Shown here one piece after another: positions 16,508-24,457 of a DNA stretch of 37,776 nucleotides. The DNA is from CAZHMN01 sp964533705. GTDB taxonomy: Bacteria; Electryoneota; B3-LCP. The DNA is taken from positions 1 through 37,776 of the forward strand of contig CAZHMN010000021.1 in the NCBI GenBank assembly GCA_964533705.1, read 5' to 3'. The notes under the pieces were generated by a model, which made no database searches, was not told the DNA's origin, and saw only the letters and a program-made list of their open reading frames with translations. How positions within the stretch are numbered: position 1 is the first letter of the stretch; every line of letters starts with the position of its first letter. Made by a program: the position numbers and the translations under genes.

Positions 16508-17452
16508 ATGAGCCGTACTGCAGTCGTGGCCTTAGGCGGAAACGCCATTTCGGATCCTTCCGGGGATAACAGTATCGCTCACCAGTTCGCCCAGACGCGC
16601 AAATCATTAGTGGGCATCATCGAGCTGATCCATAAGGGTTACCGCCTGCTGATTACCCACGGCAACGGCCCCCAGGTCGGTGAAGCTTTGCTGCGCATGG
16701 AGCATTCCCTGGACGTCAGCGTCCCCAGGCCTCTGGGGGTGCTGGTGGCGGACACCCAGGGCGGTATCGGTTACATGATCGAGCAATCCCTGCAGAACGG
16801 GTTACTCTGGCGCGGCCTCAAGAATCCGGTCGCCACGCTGATCACCCAGGTGATCGTTGATCGCGATGATCCCGAGCTTTCAAAACCGTCCAAATTCATC
16901 GGAAGGAGCTATTCCGCCGAGGATGCCAAACGCTTGGAGCGCGAGCACGGCTGGATCATCCGGGAGGACAAAAAGCGTGGCTTTCGGCGCGTCGTGGGAT
17001 CGCCGAAACCGCTGGCCATCGTCAACAAAGATGCTATCAAGTTGCTGCTGGATGCGGGTTACATCGTCATCTGCTCAGGAGGTGGTGGCATCCCCATTTA
17101 CGTCATGCAAAACGGCTTCTACGAAGGCGTGGATGCTGTCATTGACAAGGATCGAGCCGCAGCAGTGCTGGCCCGAGATGTTGGGGCTCAAGATCTCTTC
17201 CTGCTGACCGCTGTGGAAAAAGTTGCTTTGAATTACGGCACGCCGGAGCAGGAAGACCTCGATCGCTTAACCGTGGCAGAAGCAAAAAAATACCTAACGG
17301 AGGGCCACTTCCCACCCGGCAGCATGGGCCCTAAGATTGAAGCTGCGATACAATTTCTGGAATCGGACGGCGAGCGCGTCCTGATCTCTTCGGTGGAAAA
17401 CGTCCTGGACGCGGTGCATGAAGAAACGGGCACCTGGATTTATCGGGATTAA
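16508..17452 (+). CDS. arcC: Carbamate kinase
   Basis: 314 residues, the normal length. It interconverts carbamoyl phosphate plus ADP and ATP plus carbamate; in catabolism it makes ATP. Motifs: ALGGNAI at the N-terminus, THGNGPQVG (about 50-58), VADTQGGIGYMIEQSL, the VVGSPKP segment, VICSGGGGIPIY (about 190-201), and IDKDRAAAVLA. No arginine deiminase or ornithine carbamoyltransferase is nearby; the partner is the GTPase upstream. The last 16 codons (VLDAVHEETGTWIYRD) are repeated with changes at 17752-17800, beyond a decayed insertion, so the 3' end has been rebuilt or duplicated while the gene stayed intact. Confidence 0.93.
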   Translation: MSRTAVVALGGNAISDPSGDNSIAHQFAQTRKSLVGIIELIHKGYRLLITHGNGPQVGEALLRMEHSLDVSVPRPLGVLVADTQGGIGYMIEQSLQNGLLWRGLKNPVATLITQVIVDRDDPELSKPSKFIGRSYSAEDAKRLEREHGWIIREDKKRGFRRVVGSPKPLAIVNKDAIKLLLDAGYIVICSGGGGIPIYVMQNGFYEGVDAVIDKDRAAAVLARDVGAQDLFLLTAVEKVALNYGTPEQEDLDRLTVAEAKKYLTEGHFPPGSMGPKIEAAIQFLESDGERVLISSVENVLDAVHEETGTWIYRD

Positions 17453-17460
17453 TGAAAATT
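17404..17460 (+). repeat. Direct repeat, copy 1: 3' end of arcC
   Basis: The first 38 bases match 17752-17789 with three mismatches; similarity continues past the stop codon (ATGAAAATTC against TTGAAATTC). This copy is the functional arcC end. Offset between copies is 348 bases. Confidence 0.75.
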
Positions 17461-17462
17461 CT

Positions 17463-17651
17463 ATGATTCAAAGAGTTGCCAAAAAAGTGGACTTGCGAGA
17501 TTTCTCCGAAATCAAAGAGAATTTATCGTATTGGTTATCGCGAAGCGCCTCAGAGCGAGTTGAAGCCGTCGAACTCTTGAGAAAGCGAGAGTATGGAAGC
17601 TCAGCAAGACTTCAAAGAACTGCTCGCGTTGTTCAACGCACAGGGAGTTGA
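17463..17651 (+). pseudogene. Remnant toxin-antitoxin small ORF, partner of a nucleotidyltransferase
   Basis: 62 codons. The segment IKENLSYWLSRSASERVEAV with YGSSARLQRTARVVQR matches the small protein that commonly precedes AbiEii/MNT-type (DUF6036-like) nucleotidyltransferase genes, with the two frames overlapping. The frame is open, but its partner is cut short, so the module is likely dead. It lies just after arcC between two copies of the arcC 3' end. Classification is from recalled sequence pattern, not a search. Confidence 0.55.
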
Positions 17652-17664
17652 GTACGTCATCTGA
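17593..17664 (+). pseudogene. N-terminal fragment of a nucleotidyltransferase (MNT/AbiEii-like)
   Basis: 23 codons, MEAQQDFKELLALFNAQGVE then YVI and a stop. Full-length relatives continue from V-E-Y-(L/V)-(I/V) into the VGGYA strand and the GSD-type nucleotidyltransferase motif; here the frame ends at that point and nothing further of the domain is found downstream. It overlaps the preceding small ORF by 59 bases, as in intact modules. Confidence 0.55.
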
Positions 17665-17720
17665 GCAAGATGCTGAAAAGGATGCGGCGAACTGTTTTGC
17701 CCGTGTGGCTACCAAGTAGC

Positions 17721-17753
17721 AGGAGGAAACTCCTTCGGCCGTATAAAACGGCC
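17721..17753 (+). other. Tandem perfect hairpins at the insertion/arcC-tail junction
   Basis: AGGAG-GAAA-CTCCT (17721-17734), a stem closed by a GNRA tetraloop, followed 2 bases later by GGCCGT-ATAAA-ACGGCC (17737-17753). The second stem runs directly into arcC repeat copy 2, which begins at 17752. No T-tract follows, so they are not typical terminators. Confidence 0.5.
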
Positions 17754-17803
17754 TGGTCGCGGTGCACGAAGAAACGGGCGCCTGGATTTTTAAAGATTGA
17801 AAT
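17752..17803 (+). repeat. Direct repeat, copy 2: orphan arcC 3' end
   Basis: Encodes LVAVHEETGAWIFKD and a stop in frame, preceded by an in-frame stop at 17744, so it is not part of a gene. It matches the true arcC tail at 17404 with three mismatches in 38 bases and then diverges (IFKD against IYRD). It may be the ancestral end of arcC, displaced by the insertion. Confidence 0.7.
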
Positions 17804-17848
17804 TCAAATTAATTACGATTTTCCTGAAATATACACCAAGCGAACGCC

Positions 17849-19057
17849 ATGAAAATTCACGAACACCAGGCCAAGGAAATTTTAAGAAAATACCAGGTCG
17901 CCGTGCCCGAAGGAGGAGTCGCTTTTTCCGTCGATGAGGCGGTGCAGGTTTACCAGCGATTGGGCGGCGGCGTGTGCGCAGTCAAGTCTCAAATCCACGC
18001 CGGAGGACGCGGCAAGGGATCGCTTTACGATCCCGATGACAACTCCCATCTAATCATGGAAGGCGGCGTCAAGATCGCCCGCAGCCAGGATGAAGTGCGA
18101 GAGTATGCCGGCAACATACTGGGCAATCTGCTAATAACCCACCAGACCGGCCCGCAGGGCAAGGTGGTACGCAGAATTCTGATCGAAAAAGGTTGCAAAA
18201 TCGCCCGGGAACTATACGCCGGTATTGTCTTAGATCGCGAATGCGCCAGGGATGTCTTCATGGTTTCCACCGAAGGCGGAATGGAGATCGAAAAGGTGGC
18301 CGCCGAAACTCCGGAAAAGATCGTCAAGGTCCATATTTACCCGGGCCTGGGATTGCGCCCCTTCCAGGCTGCCAAACTGGCCTATGCCCTGGGCCTCGAG
18401 GGAAAGCAGCAGAAATCGGCGGTGAAGTTCTTCATGGCTCTTTACCGGGCCTACCGCGAAATTGACGCATCACTGGCCGAGATCAACCCGCTGGTCGTCA
18501 CCGAAGACGGCGAAGTGATGGCCCTGGACGCCAAGATTAATCTTGACGATAACGCCCTCTACCGCCATCAGGATATCGTGGAGTATCGAGATCTAAATGA
18601 AGAAGAACCCGCCGAAATTGAAGCCTCCAGATATAGTCTGAATTACATCAAGCTGGACGGCAACGTGGGCTGCATGGTCAACGGCGCCGGTCTGGCTATG
18701 GCCACCATGGATCTGATCAAGCTGGCCGGAGGCGAACCCGCCAATTTCCTGGACGTGGGCGGCTCGGCTTCGGCTGAGACCGTCAAAAATGGCTTCCGTA
18801 TCATTCTCACCGATCCCAACGTCAAGGCGATTTTAATCAACATCTTCGGCGGCATCGTGCGCTGCGACCGCGTGGCCGAAGGCGTCGTGGAAGCAGTGAA
18901 TGCCCTGGGTGGCGTCAACGTTCCGGTTATCATTCGGTTAGCGGGCACCAACGCCGAAAAAGCCGGTGAGATTCTGAGCTCCTCCGGTCTCAATTTCCAG
19001 GTAGCGCAGGATTTCCAGGATGCGGCCGGGAAAGTGACGGCAGCGGTCAGTCAATAG
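17849..19057 (+). CDS. sucC: Succinyl-CoA ligase beta subunit
   Basis: 402 residues. Interconverts succinyl-CoA, ADP/GDP and phosphate with succinate and ATP/GTP. The N-terminal ATP-grasp domain starts MKIHEHQAKEILRKYQVAVP, with AVKSQIHAGGRGKG (about 45-58) and the metal-binding INPLVVTEDGEVMALDAKI (about 212-230). The C-terminal CoA-ligase domain has FLDVGGSAS and NIFGGIVRCDRVAEGV. All are intact. It is followed 40 bases later by sucD. There is no clear Shine-Dalgarno sequence before the ATG. Confidence 0.95.
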   Translation: MKIHEHQAKEILRKYQVAVPEGGVAFSVDEAVQVYQRLGGGVCAVKSQIHAGGRGKGSLYDPDDNSHLIMEGGVKIARSQDEVREYAGNILGNLLITHQTGPQGKVVRRILIEKGCKIARELYAGIVLDRECARDVFMVSTEGGMEIEKVAAETPEKIVKVHIYPGLGLRPFQAAKLAYALGLEGKQQKSAVKFFMALYRAYREIDASLAEINPLVVTEDGEVMALDAKINLDDNALYRHQDIVEYRDLNEEEPAEIEASRYSLNYIKLDGNVGCMVNGAGLAMATMDLIKLAGGEPANFLDVGGSASAETVKNGFRIILTDPNVKAILINIFGGIVRCDRVAEGVVEAVNALGGVNVPVIIRLAGTNAEKAGEILSSSGLNFQVAQDFQDAAGKVTAAVSQ

Positions 19058-19097
19058 GCAAGAAACCGATTTAATATAAACCTGTCTATCTACCACC

Positions 19098-19967
<870 letters not shown>

Positions 19968-19978
19968 AAAGGCCGACC

Positions 19979-20275
19979 ATGAGCGACATCGTCCGCTACG
20001 AAGCGAAGGAAAAGGACATCGTCATCATCATAGATCGCGATCTGTGTAAGGGCTGTGACATCTGCGTCCAGGTCTGCAAGCCGAAAGGCTTGGAACTGAA
20101 GGACGCTCCCGACAAATGGGAGGGCGCCGTGGTTGAAATGATTGACCCCGATCTGTGCAATTTCTGCCGCCTCTGCGAAGTCCAGTGCCCGGATTTTGCG
20201 ATCCGGGTGGTTCGCAAGGACGAGGAGAAGAGCATCACGGTCGGGGGTGCCAAGAAAACGGCGGCCGAGCAATAG
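19979..20275 (+). CDS. korD: 4Fe-4S ferredoxin subunit of 2-oxoacid:ferredoxin oxidoreductase (delta)
   Basis: 98 residues from the ATG at 19979, chosen because AAAGG lies 7 bases upstream and homologues start just before the first cluster. Two clusters of the CxxCxxCxxxC type are visible: CKGCDICVQVCKP (about 23-35) and CNFCRLCEVQCP (about 60-71). It transfers electrons from the catalytic subunits to external ferredoxin. It is 11 bases after sucD and followed by korA, korB and korC. Confidence 0.9.
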   Translation: MSDIVRYEAKEKDIVIIIDRDLCKGCDICVQVCKPKGLELKDAPDKWEGAVVEMIDPDLCNFCRLCEVQCPDFAIRVVRKDEEKSITVGGAKKTAAEQ

Positions 20276-20364
20276 GTTTCTGACCGGATCTTTGGGACGA
20301 TATCCATTTTTAACGAGATCTGACAAGTAAACGAGCAGAACAAAAAATACAATAGAGGTATAAG

Positions 20365-21525
20365 ATGCCTTCCCATGGCAGAGATAAATCCGATATCGTA
20401 TTTTGGCAGGGCAACGAAGTCGTAGCGCAGGCCGCCATCGCGGCCGGTTGCCGCTTCTTCGCCGGTTACCCCATTACTCCTTCTTCCGAAATTGCGGCCG
20501 TCATGGCGGAACGCCTTCCTGAGGTAGGCGGCAAATTCATCCAGATGGAGGATGAAATCGCTGCTATGGGAGCGGTGATCGGGGCTTCACTGGCCGGTGA
20601 AAAATCGCTGACTGCCACGTCAGGCCCGGGTTTCTCACTGAAAATGGAGCACATCGGCTATGCCTGCATGATCGAGGCGCCTTGCGTTATCATCAACGTC
20701 ATGCGCGGCGGGCCATCCACGGGACTACCTACAGCACCTGCGCAGGCCGATATCATGCAGACTCGCTGGGGAACCCACGGTGACCACGCCACCATCGCGT
20801 ACGCTCCCTCATTCCACCGTGAGATCTACCTATACACCATCAAGTGCTTCAACATGGCGGAAAAGTACCGCGTCCCCACTATCCTCCTTATTGACGAAGT
20901 TCTCGGCCATATGAGCGAGGGGATGCACGTTCCGGATGAGTCCGAATACGAGCTGTTCGATCGGGTGAAACCTTCTGTGCCGCCGGAAGAATACAATCCC
21001 TATGATGCGCGCTTCGGCGACGTCCCCCCCATGGCGAATTACTTTGAAGGCTACAGGTTCCACGCCACCGGCCTCAATCACGGCGCCAACGGTTTCCCCA
21101 CCACCAATCCCGAAATCTGCCACAGCGAAGAAATGCGCATGATCCGTAAAGTCATGAAAGATGCCGAAGCTCTGGCGGAATATGAAGAGTACCTGTTGGA
21201 GGACGCCGAGGTCTGCGTCTTCGCTTTTGGGTCAACCGCCCGAGGAGCAAAGATGGCGGTGGACAGGGCCCGCAAGTCGGGGATCAAAGTGGGATTATTC
21301 CGTGCCATCACCATCTGGCCGTTCCCGGAGAAGAGGGTCCACGAATTGGCCCAGCGCGTTAAGGCGTTCGTGGTTCCCGAGATGAATCTGGGACAAATTA
21401 TTCTCGAGGTGGAAAGGGCCGCTCACAGAGAAATGCCCATCGTTGGTGTGAATAGGGTGGGAGGAGTACCGATTCCGCCTTACGAAATCTTGGAAAAGAT
21501 CAAGGAGATCGCCCAAAATGCCTAA
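20365..21525 (+). CDS. korA: 2-oxoacid (2-oxoglutarate):ferredoxin oxidoreductase alpha subunit
   Basis: 386 residues. Motifs are GNEVVAQAAIAAGCRFFAGYPITPSSEI split around residues 11-37, EDEIAAMGAVIGASLAGEKS (about 53-72), TSGPGFSLKMEHIGYA, and RGGPSTGLPTAPAQAD. These form the pyrimidine-binding half of the thiamine diphosphate site. An AGAGGT sequence precedes the ATG at a good distance. The 2-oxoglutarate assignment, rather than branched-chain or pyruvate, comes mainly from adjacency to sucCD. It overlaps korB by 8 bases. Confidence 0.9.
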   Translation: MPSHGRDKSDIVFWQGNEVVAQAAIAAGCRFFAGYPITPSSEIAAVMAERLPEVGGKFIQMEDEIAAMGAVIGASLAGEKSLTATSGPGFSLKMEHIGYACMIEAPCVIINVMRGGPSTGLPTAPAQADIMQTRWGTHGDHATIAYAPSFHREIYLYTIKCFNMAEKYRVPTILLIDEVLGHMSEGMHVPDESEYELFDRVKPSVPPEEYNPYDARFGDVPPMANYFEGYRFHATGLNHGANGFPTTNPEICHSEEMRMIRKVMKDAEALAEYEEYLLEDAEVCVFAFGSTARGAKMAVDRARKSGIKVGLFRAITIWPFPEKRVHELAQRVKAFVVPEMNLGQIILEVERAAHREMPIVGVNRVGGVPIPPYEILEKIKEIAQNA

Positions 21526-22369
21526 GCCTCCAGTTGATTACTTGTACTACTTGCGAGCCGATAAACTGCCCCACATGTGGTGTCCAGGGTGCGGTATCGG
21601 CATCATAGTAAAATCAATGATCGGTGCCATTGATGATCTGGGTTGGGATAAGAACGATACCGCCGTCATTTCGGGTATAGGTTGCACCTCCAGGGCACCT
21701 GGTTACATAGATATGAACACCCTGCACACCACCCACGGCAGGGCGTTAACCTTCGCCACCGGTGTAAAGCTGGCAAGACCGGATAAACATGTTATTGTCA
21801 TATCCGGCGATGGTGATGCCGCCGCCATCGGGGGCAACCACTTCATCCATTCCTGCCGGCGCAACATTGACATCACGTTAATCATCGTCAATAACAACAT
21901 CTACGGGATGACAGGAGGCCAGTTCAGCCCCACGACGCCGTACGGTGCAAGAGCGGCCACAACTCCTTACGGTAACATTGACCCGGCCTTCGATCTGGTC
22001 AACTTAGCCATCGGCAGCGGGGCCAGCTATGTGGCCAGAGGATCGGTTGATAACGGCCGTATGCTGCAGAAATACATTCGCGACGGTCTAAATCACCACG
22101 GTTTCTCAGTGATAGAGACGCTTTCAAACTGTCATACCCAGTTTGGACGCCGCAATAAAATGTCCGACGCCATCACCATGATCAACTGGATCGCTGAGCG
22201 TACGGTCTCAAAAGCGAAGGCGGAGAAAATGTCTCCGGAAGAGCTGGAAGGCAAGATTATCACCGGAGAGATGCATTACAACGCCGAACGTCCTGAATAT
22301 ACGGACGAATACGCCAAATTAATCGAACGGGTGCAGGCTAAAATGGCCGCAAACGTGGAGGTGCATTGA
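21518..22369 (+). CDS. korB: 2-oxoacid (2-oxoglutarate):ferredoxin oxidoreductase beta subunit
   Basis: 283 residues. Contains the N-terminal CPGCGIGII iron-sulfur/TPP motif (about 22-30), ISGIGCTSRAPGY, and the thiamine diphosphate-magnesium motif GDGDAAAIGGNHFIHSCRRN, with NNNIYGMTGGQ completing the metal site (about 125-135). It pairs with KorA to make the active centre that decarboxylates 2-oxoglutarate to succinyl-CoA. Start overlaps korA by 8 bases; stop overlaps the korC start (TGATG). Confidence 0.93.
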   Translation: MPKPPVDYLYYLRADKLPHMWCPGCGIGIIVKSMIGAIDDLGWDKNDTAVISGIGCTSRAPGYIDMNTLHTTHGRALTFATGVKLARPDKHVIVISGDGDAAAIGGNHFIHSCRRNIDITLIIVNNNIYGMTGGQFSPTTPYGARAATTPYGNIDPAFDLVNLAIGSGASYVARGSVDNGRMLQKYIRDGLNHHGFSVIETLSNCHTQFGRRNKMSDAITMINWIAERTVSKAKAEKMSPEELEGKIITGEMHYNAERPEYTDEYAKLIERVQAKMAANVEVH

Positions 22370-22923
22370 TGAGTGGTCGTTATGAAGCTCGATTCTCTGC
22401 CGTGGGCGGGCAGGGAGTTATCCTGGCCGGGGATGTTCTGGGCCTGGCTGCGCAAAAGTATGAGGGACGGTATTCCGTTCAGAGTCCGACCTACACGGCT
22501 CAGGTGCGGGGTGGTCCCACCAAGATTGACGTCATCATTGACGATGAGCCCATTGTCTACCCCAAAACCACCGCCATTAATTTTTTTCTATCTCTGGCAC
22601 AGGGTTCCTATGATGCCTTTTTTTATGACATGAGAGATGACGTCATTGTGGTCATTGATCCCAACTTGGTGACTAAATGGAAAAATGAGTACACCACCTA
22701 CCAGGTTCCGGTCATCGAATTGACAAAAACCCAGATAGGCAAGGTAATCATGTCAGCGGTACTCTCGTTGGGCGTTATGATAGAGCTCACCGGGGCGGTC
22801 ACCAAGGAAGCCATTGAAAAAGCTTTGCTGGAAAAGGCCCCCAAGGGAACTGAAGAATTAAATCTGAAGGCCCTGCACCTGGGTTATGAGCAAGCCAAGA
22901 AACTGATGGCGAAAGCAGAATAA
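22369..22923 (+). CDS. korC: 2-oxoacid (2-oxoglutarate):ferredoxin oxidoreductase gamma subunit
   Basis: 184 residues. The start FSAVGGQGVILAGDVLGLAA and SPTYTAQVRGGPTKIDVIID are typical of the gamma domain, which binds coenzyme A and stabilises the complex. The ATG at 22369 is chosen over the in-frame TTG at 22366 because it overlaps the korB stop as TGATG and has GGAGGTG about 5-11 bases upstream. Last gene of korDABC. Confidence 0.92.
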   Translation: MSGRYEARFSAVGGQGVILAGDVLGLAAQKYEGRYSVQSPTYTAQVRGGPTKIDVIIDDEPIVYPKTTAINFFLSLAQGSYDAFFYDMRDDVIVVIDPNLVTKWKNEYTTYQVPVIELTKTQIGKVIMSAVLSLGVMIELTGAVTKEAIEKALLEKAPKGTEELNLKALHLGYEQAKKLMAKAE

Positions 22924-22973
22924 AATCGAGAATCAAAACCTCTTTTATCATATCATTCAAACAGTTTAATCAC

Positions 22974-23003
22974 GAGGCTTGATTCCCAACGGAGTCAAGC
23001 CTC
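22974..23003 (+). promoter_or_regulatory. Strong hairpin between korC and ndk
   Basis: A 13-base stem (22974-22986 with 22991-23003) with one G-U pair and a CAAC tetraloop. No T-tract follows, so it is not a classical terminator. It ends 10 bases before the AGGAG at 23013 that serves ndk. It may stabilise the upstream korDABC mRNA end or mark a processing site. Confidence 0.55.
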
Positions 23004-23029
23004 AATGCGAATAGGAGATGGATATCCTC

Positions 23030-23440
23030 ATGGAGCGCACTCTTCTCATTATAAAGCCAGACGCTGTGGGATCGAACCGCATCGGAGAAATACTCAAAAT
23101 TGTAGTGGATGCTGGATTTGCCATCAAAGCGATGCGTATGACCCGGCTGACCAGGGATCAAGCCGCCAGGTTTTACGCGGTTCACGAAGGCAAGCCCTTC
23201 TTCGATTCCCTGATCGAATTCATGACATCGGGGAAAATCGTGCCTGCTGCTCTGGAGCGCGTGAACGCCGTGGCCAAGTTACGAGAAGTACTGGGCACCA
23301 CCGATCCCGCCAAAGCCGACCCGGGAACCATTCGTGCGCTCTTCGGTACCTCAATCGAACGAAACGCCGCCCACGGATCGGACTCTGTCGAAAACGGTCT
23401 TATTGAGACGGCTTTCTTTTTCGGAGAGATGGAGTTCTAA
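23030..23440 (+). CDS. ndk: Nucleoside diphosphate kinase
   Basis: 136 residues, the compact standard length. Starts MERTLLIIKPDAVGSNRIG, and the active-site RNAAHGSDSVENG contains the phosphorylated histidine (about 115). The FYAVHEGKPFF and NAVAKLREVLGTTDPAKADP blocks are also typical. An ATG at 23018 is in frame but touches the AGGAG at 23013-23017, and homologues begin at the second methionine, so 23030 is chosen. It equilibrates NTP pools, fitting beside ATP- or GTP-forming SucCD. Confidence 0.95.
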   Translation: MERTLLIIKPDAVGSNRIGEILKIVVDAGFAIKAMRMTRLTRDQAARFYAVHEGKPFFDSLIEFMTSGKIVPAALERVNAVAKLREVLGTTDPAKADPGTIRALFGTSIERNAAHGSDSVENGLIETAFFFGEMEF

Positions 23441-23491
23441 GACTTAATTCCTGAGGCGCGCCTCTCCTATTCAAAAATGGGAGAATTCGAG

Positions 23492-24457
23492 ATGACTGAA
23501 GACGAAAACCTAAAATCTATTTTGGATTCAAGAGCACCTGAAACCACTGGAGCTGATGATGAAGAGGCTAAGGACGTCCTCCGCATCGCCATCGTCGGTG
23601 CCGGCACCATGGGTCAGGGGATTGCCGAGACGGCTTCTCAGGCCGGCATCAACGTCCTCATCGTTGAGAAGGACGAAGAATCCCTGAAAGATTCCCTCGC
23701 CGGTATCGAAGAAACGCTCGACTATGAAATCAGCCGCTGGGGCAAGACCGAATCGGATAAGAAAGCCATCCTTTCGCGCATTGCGGGGAGCATTGACCTG
23801 TCCGAGGTCGCAGAAGAGCCTGTTGTGATTGAAGCGCTGCCGGACAATCTGGCTTTGAAAAAGGAAATTTTCGCCAAATTGGACCAGATCTGCCAGCCGG
23901 ATACCATTCTGATTACCAACACCTCAACGCTTTCGATCACCGAAATCGCCGCAGCGACGCAGCGTCAGAGCAATGTCATCGGTATGCATTTCTTGAATCC
24001 CGTGCCTAAAACCGCCGTCGTGGAGGTGGTGCGAGGTCTGAAGACGACGGACAGAACTTACGATCGCATTCACCACTTTGCCCTGCAGCTCAAAAAAACG
24101 CCGGTTGAGGTGTACGAATATCCCGGTTTCGTAACGACTCGCATCATCCTCCCCATGCTCAATGAAGCGATGTACGTGCTCATGGAAGGAACGGCGACCG
24201 CCGAGGGCATTGATACCGCCATCAAGCTGGGATATAACATGGAAATGGGTCCGCTGGCCCTGGCGGATCAGATGGGACTGGACGAGGTGATGCTGTGGAT
24301 GGAATCGCTGTTTCGCGAGCTGGGAGATCAGAAGTACCGACCCTGCCCACTGCTGCGGAAAATGGTACGAGCCGGCCACCTGGGTAAAAAGACCCGACGG
24401 GGATTCTTTCACTACGACGAAAGTGGCCGGATCATTCGCAAGGGGGTGGCGGAATGA
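23492..24457 (+). CDS. 3-hydroxyacyl-CoA (3-hydroxybutyryl-CoA) dehydrogenase
   Basis: 321 residues from the ATG at 23492, which has GGGAG 8 bases upstream (ATG 23477 overlaps that site). A 25-residue acidic leader precedes the NAD-binding Rossmann fold IAIVGAGTMGQGIAETAS. Further motifs are ITNTSTLSITEIA, GMHFLNPVP with the catalytic histidine, PGFVTTRIILPMLNEA with the conserved Asn, and DQMGLDEVM. This is the FadB2/Hbd class. Its last 4 bases overlap ackA. It may serve butyrate-type fermentation or beta-oxidation with the acyl-CoA dehydrogenase at 35866. The acidic leader is unusual. Confidence 0.9.
   Translation: MTEDENLKSILDSRAPETTGADDEEAKDVLRIAIVGAGTMGQGIAETASQAGINVLIVEKDEESLKDSLAGIEETLDYEISRWGKTESDKKAILSRIAGSIDLSEVAEEPVVIEALPDNLALKKEIFAKLDQICQPDTILITNTSTLSITEIAAATQRQSNVIGMHFLNPVPKTAVVEVVRGLKTTDRTYDRIHHFALQLKKTPVEVYEYPGFVTTRIILPMLNEAMYVLMEGTATAEGIDTAIKLGYNMEMGPLALADQMGLDEVMLWMESLFRELGDQKYRPCPLLRKMVRAGHLGKKTRRGFFHYDESGRIIRKGVAE

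Noticed and set aside
17670..17852. 60-codon plus-strand frame running into sucC
   Set aside because: It reads the orphan arcC tail in the wrong frame and has no ribosome binding site; judged accidental.
23453..23464. 12-base palindrome GAGGCGCGCCTC between ndk and the dehydrogenase
   Set aside because: Too short and without a loop or T-tract to call a terminator or operator; noted only as a possible site.
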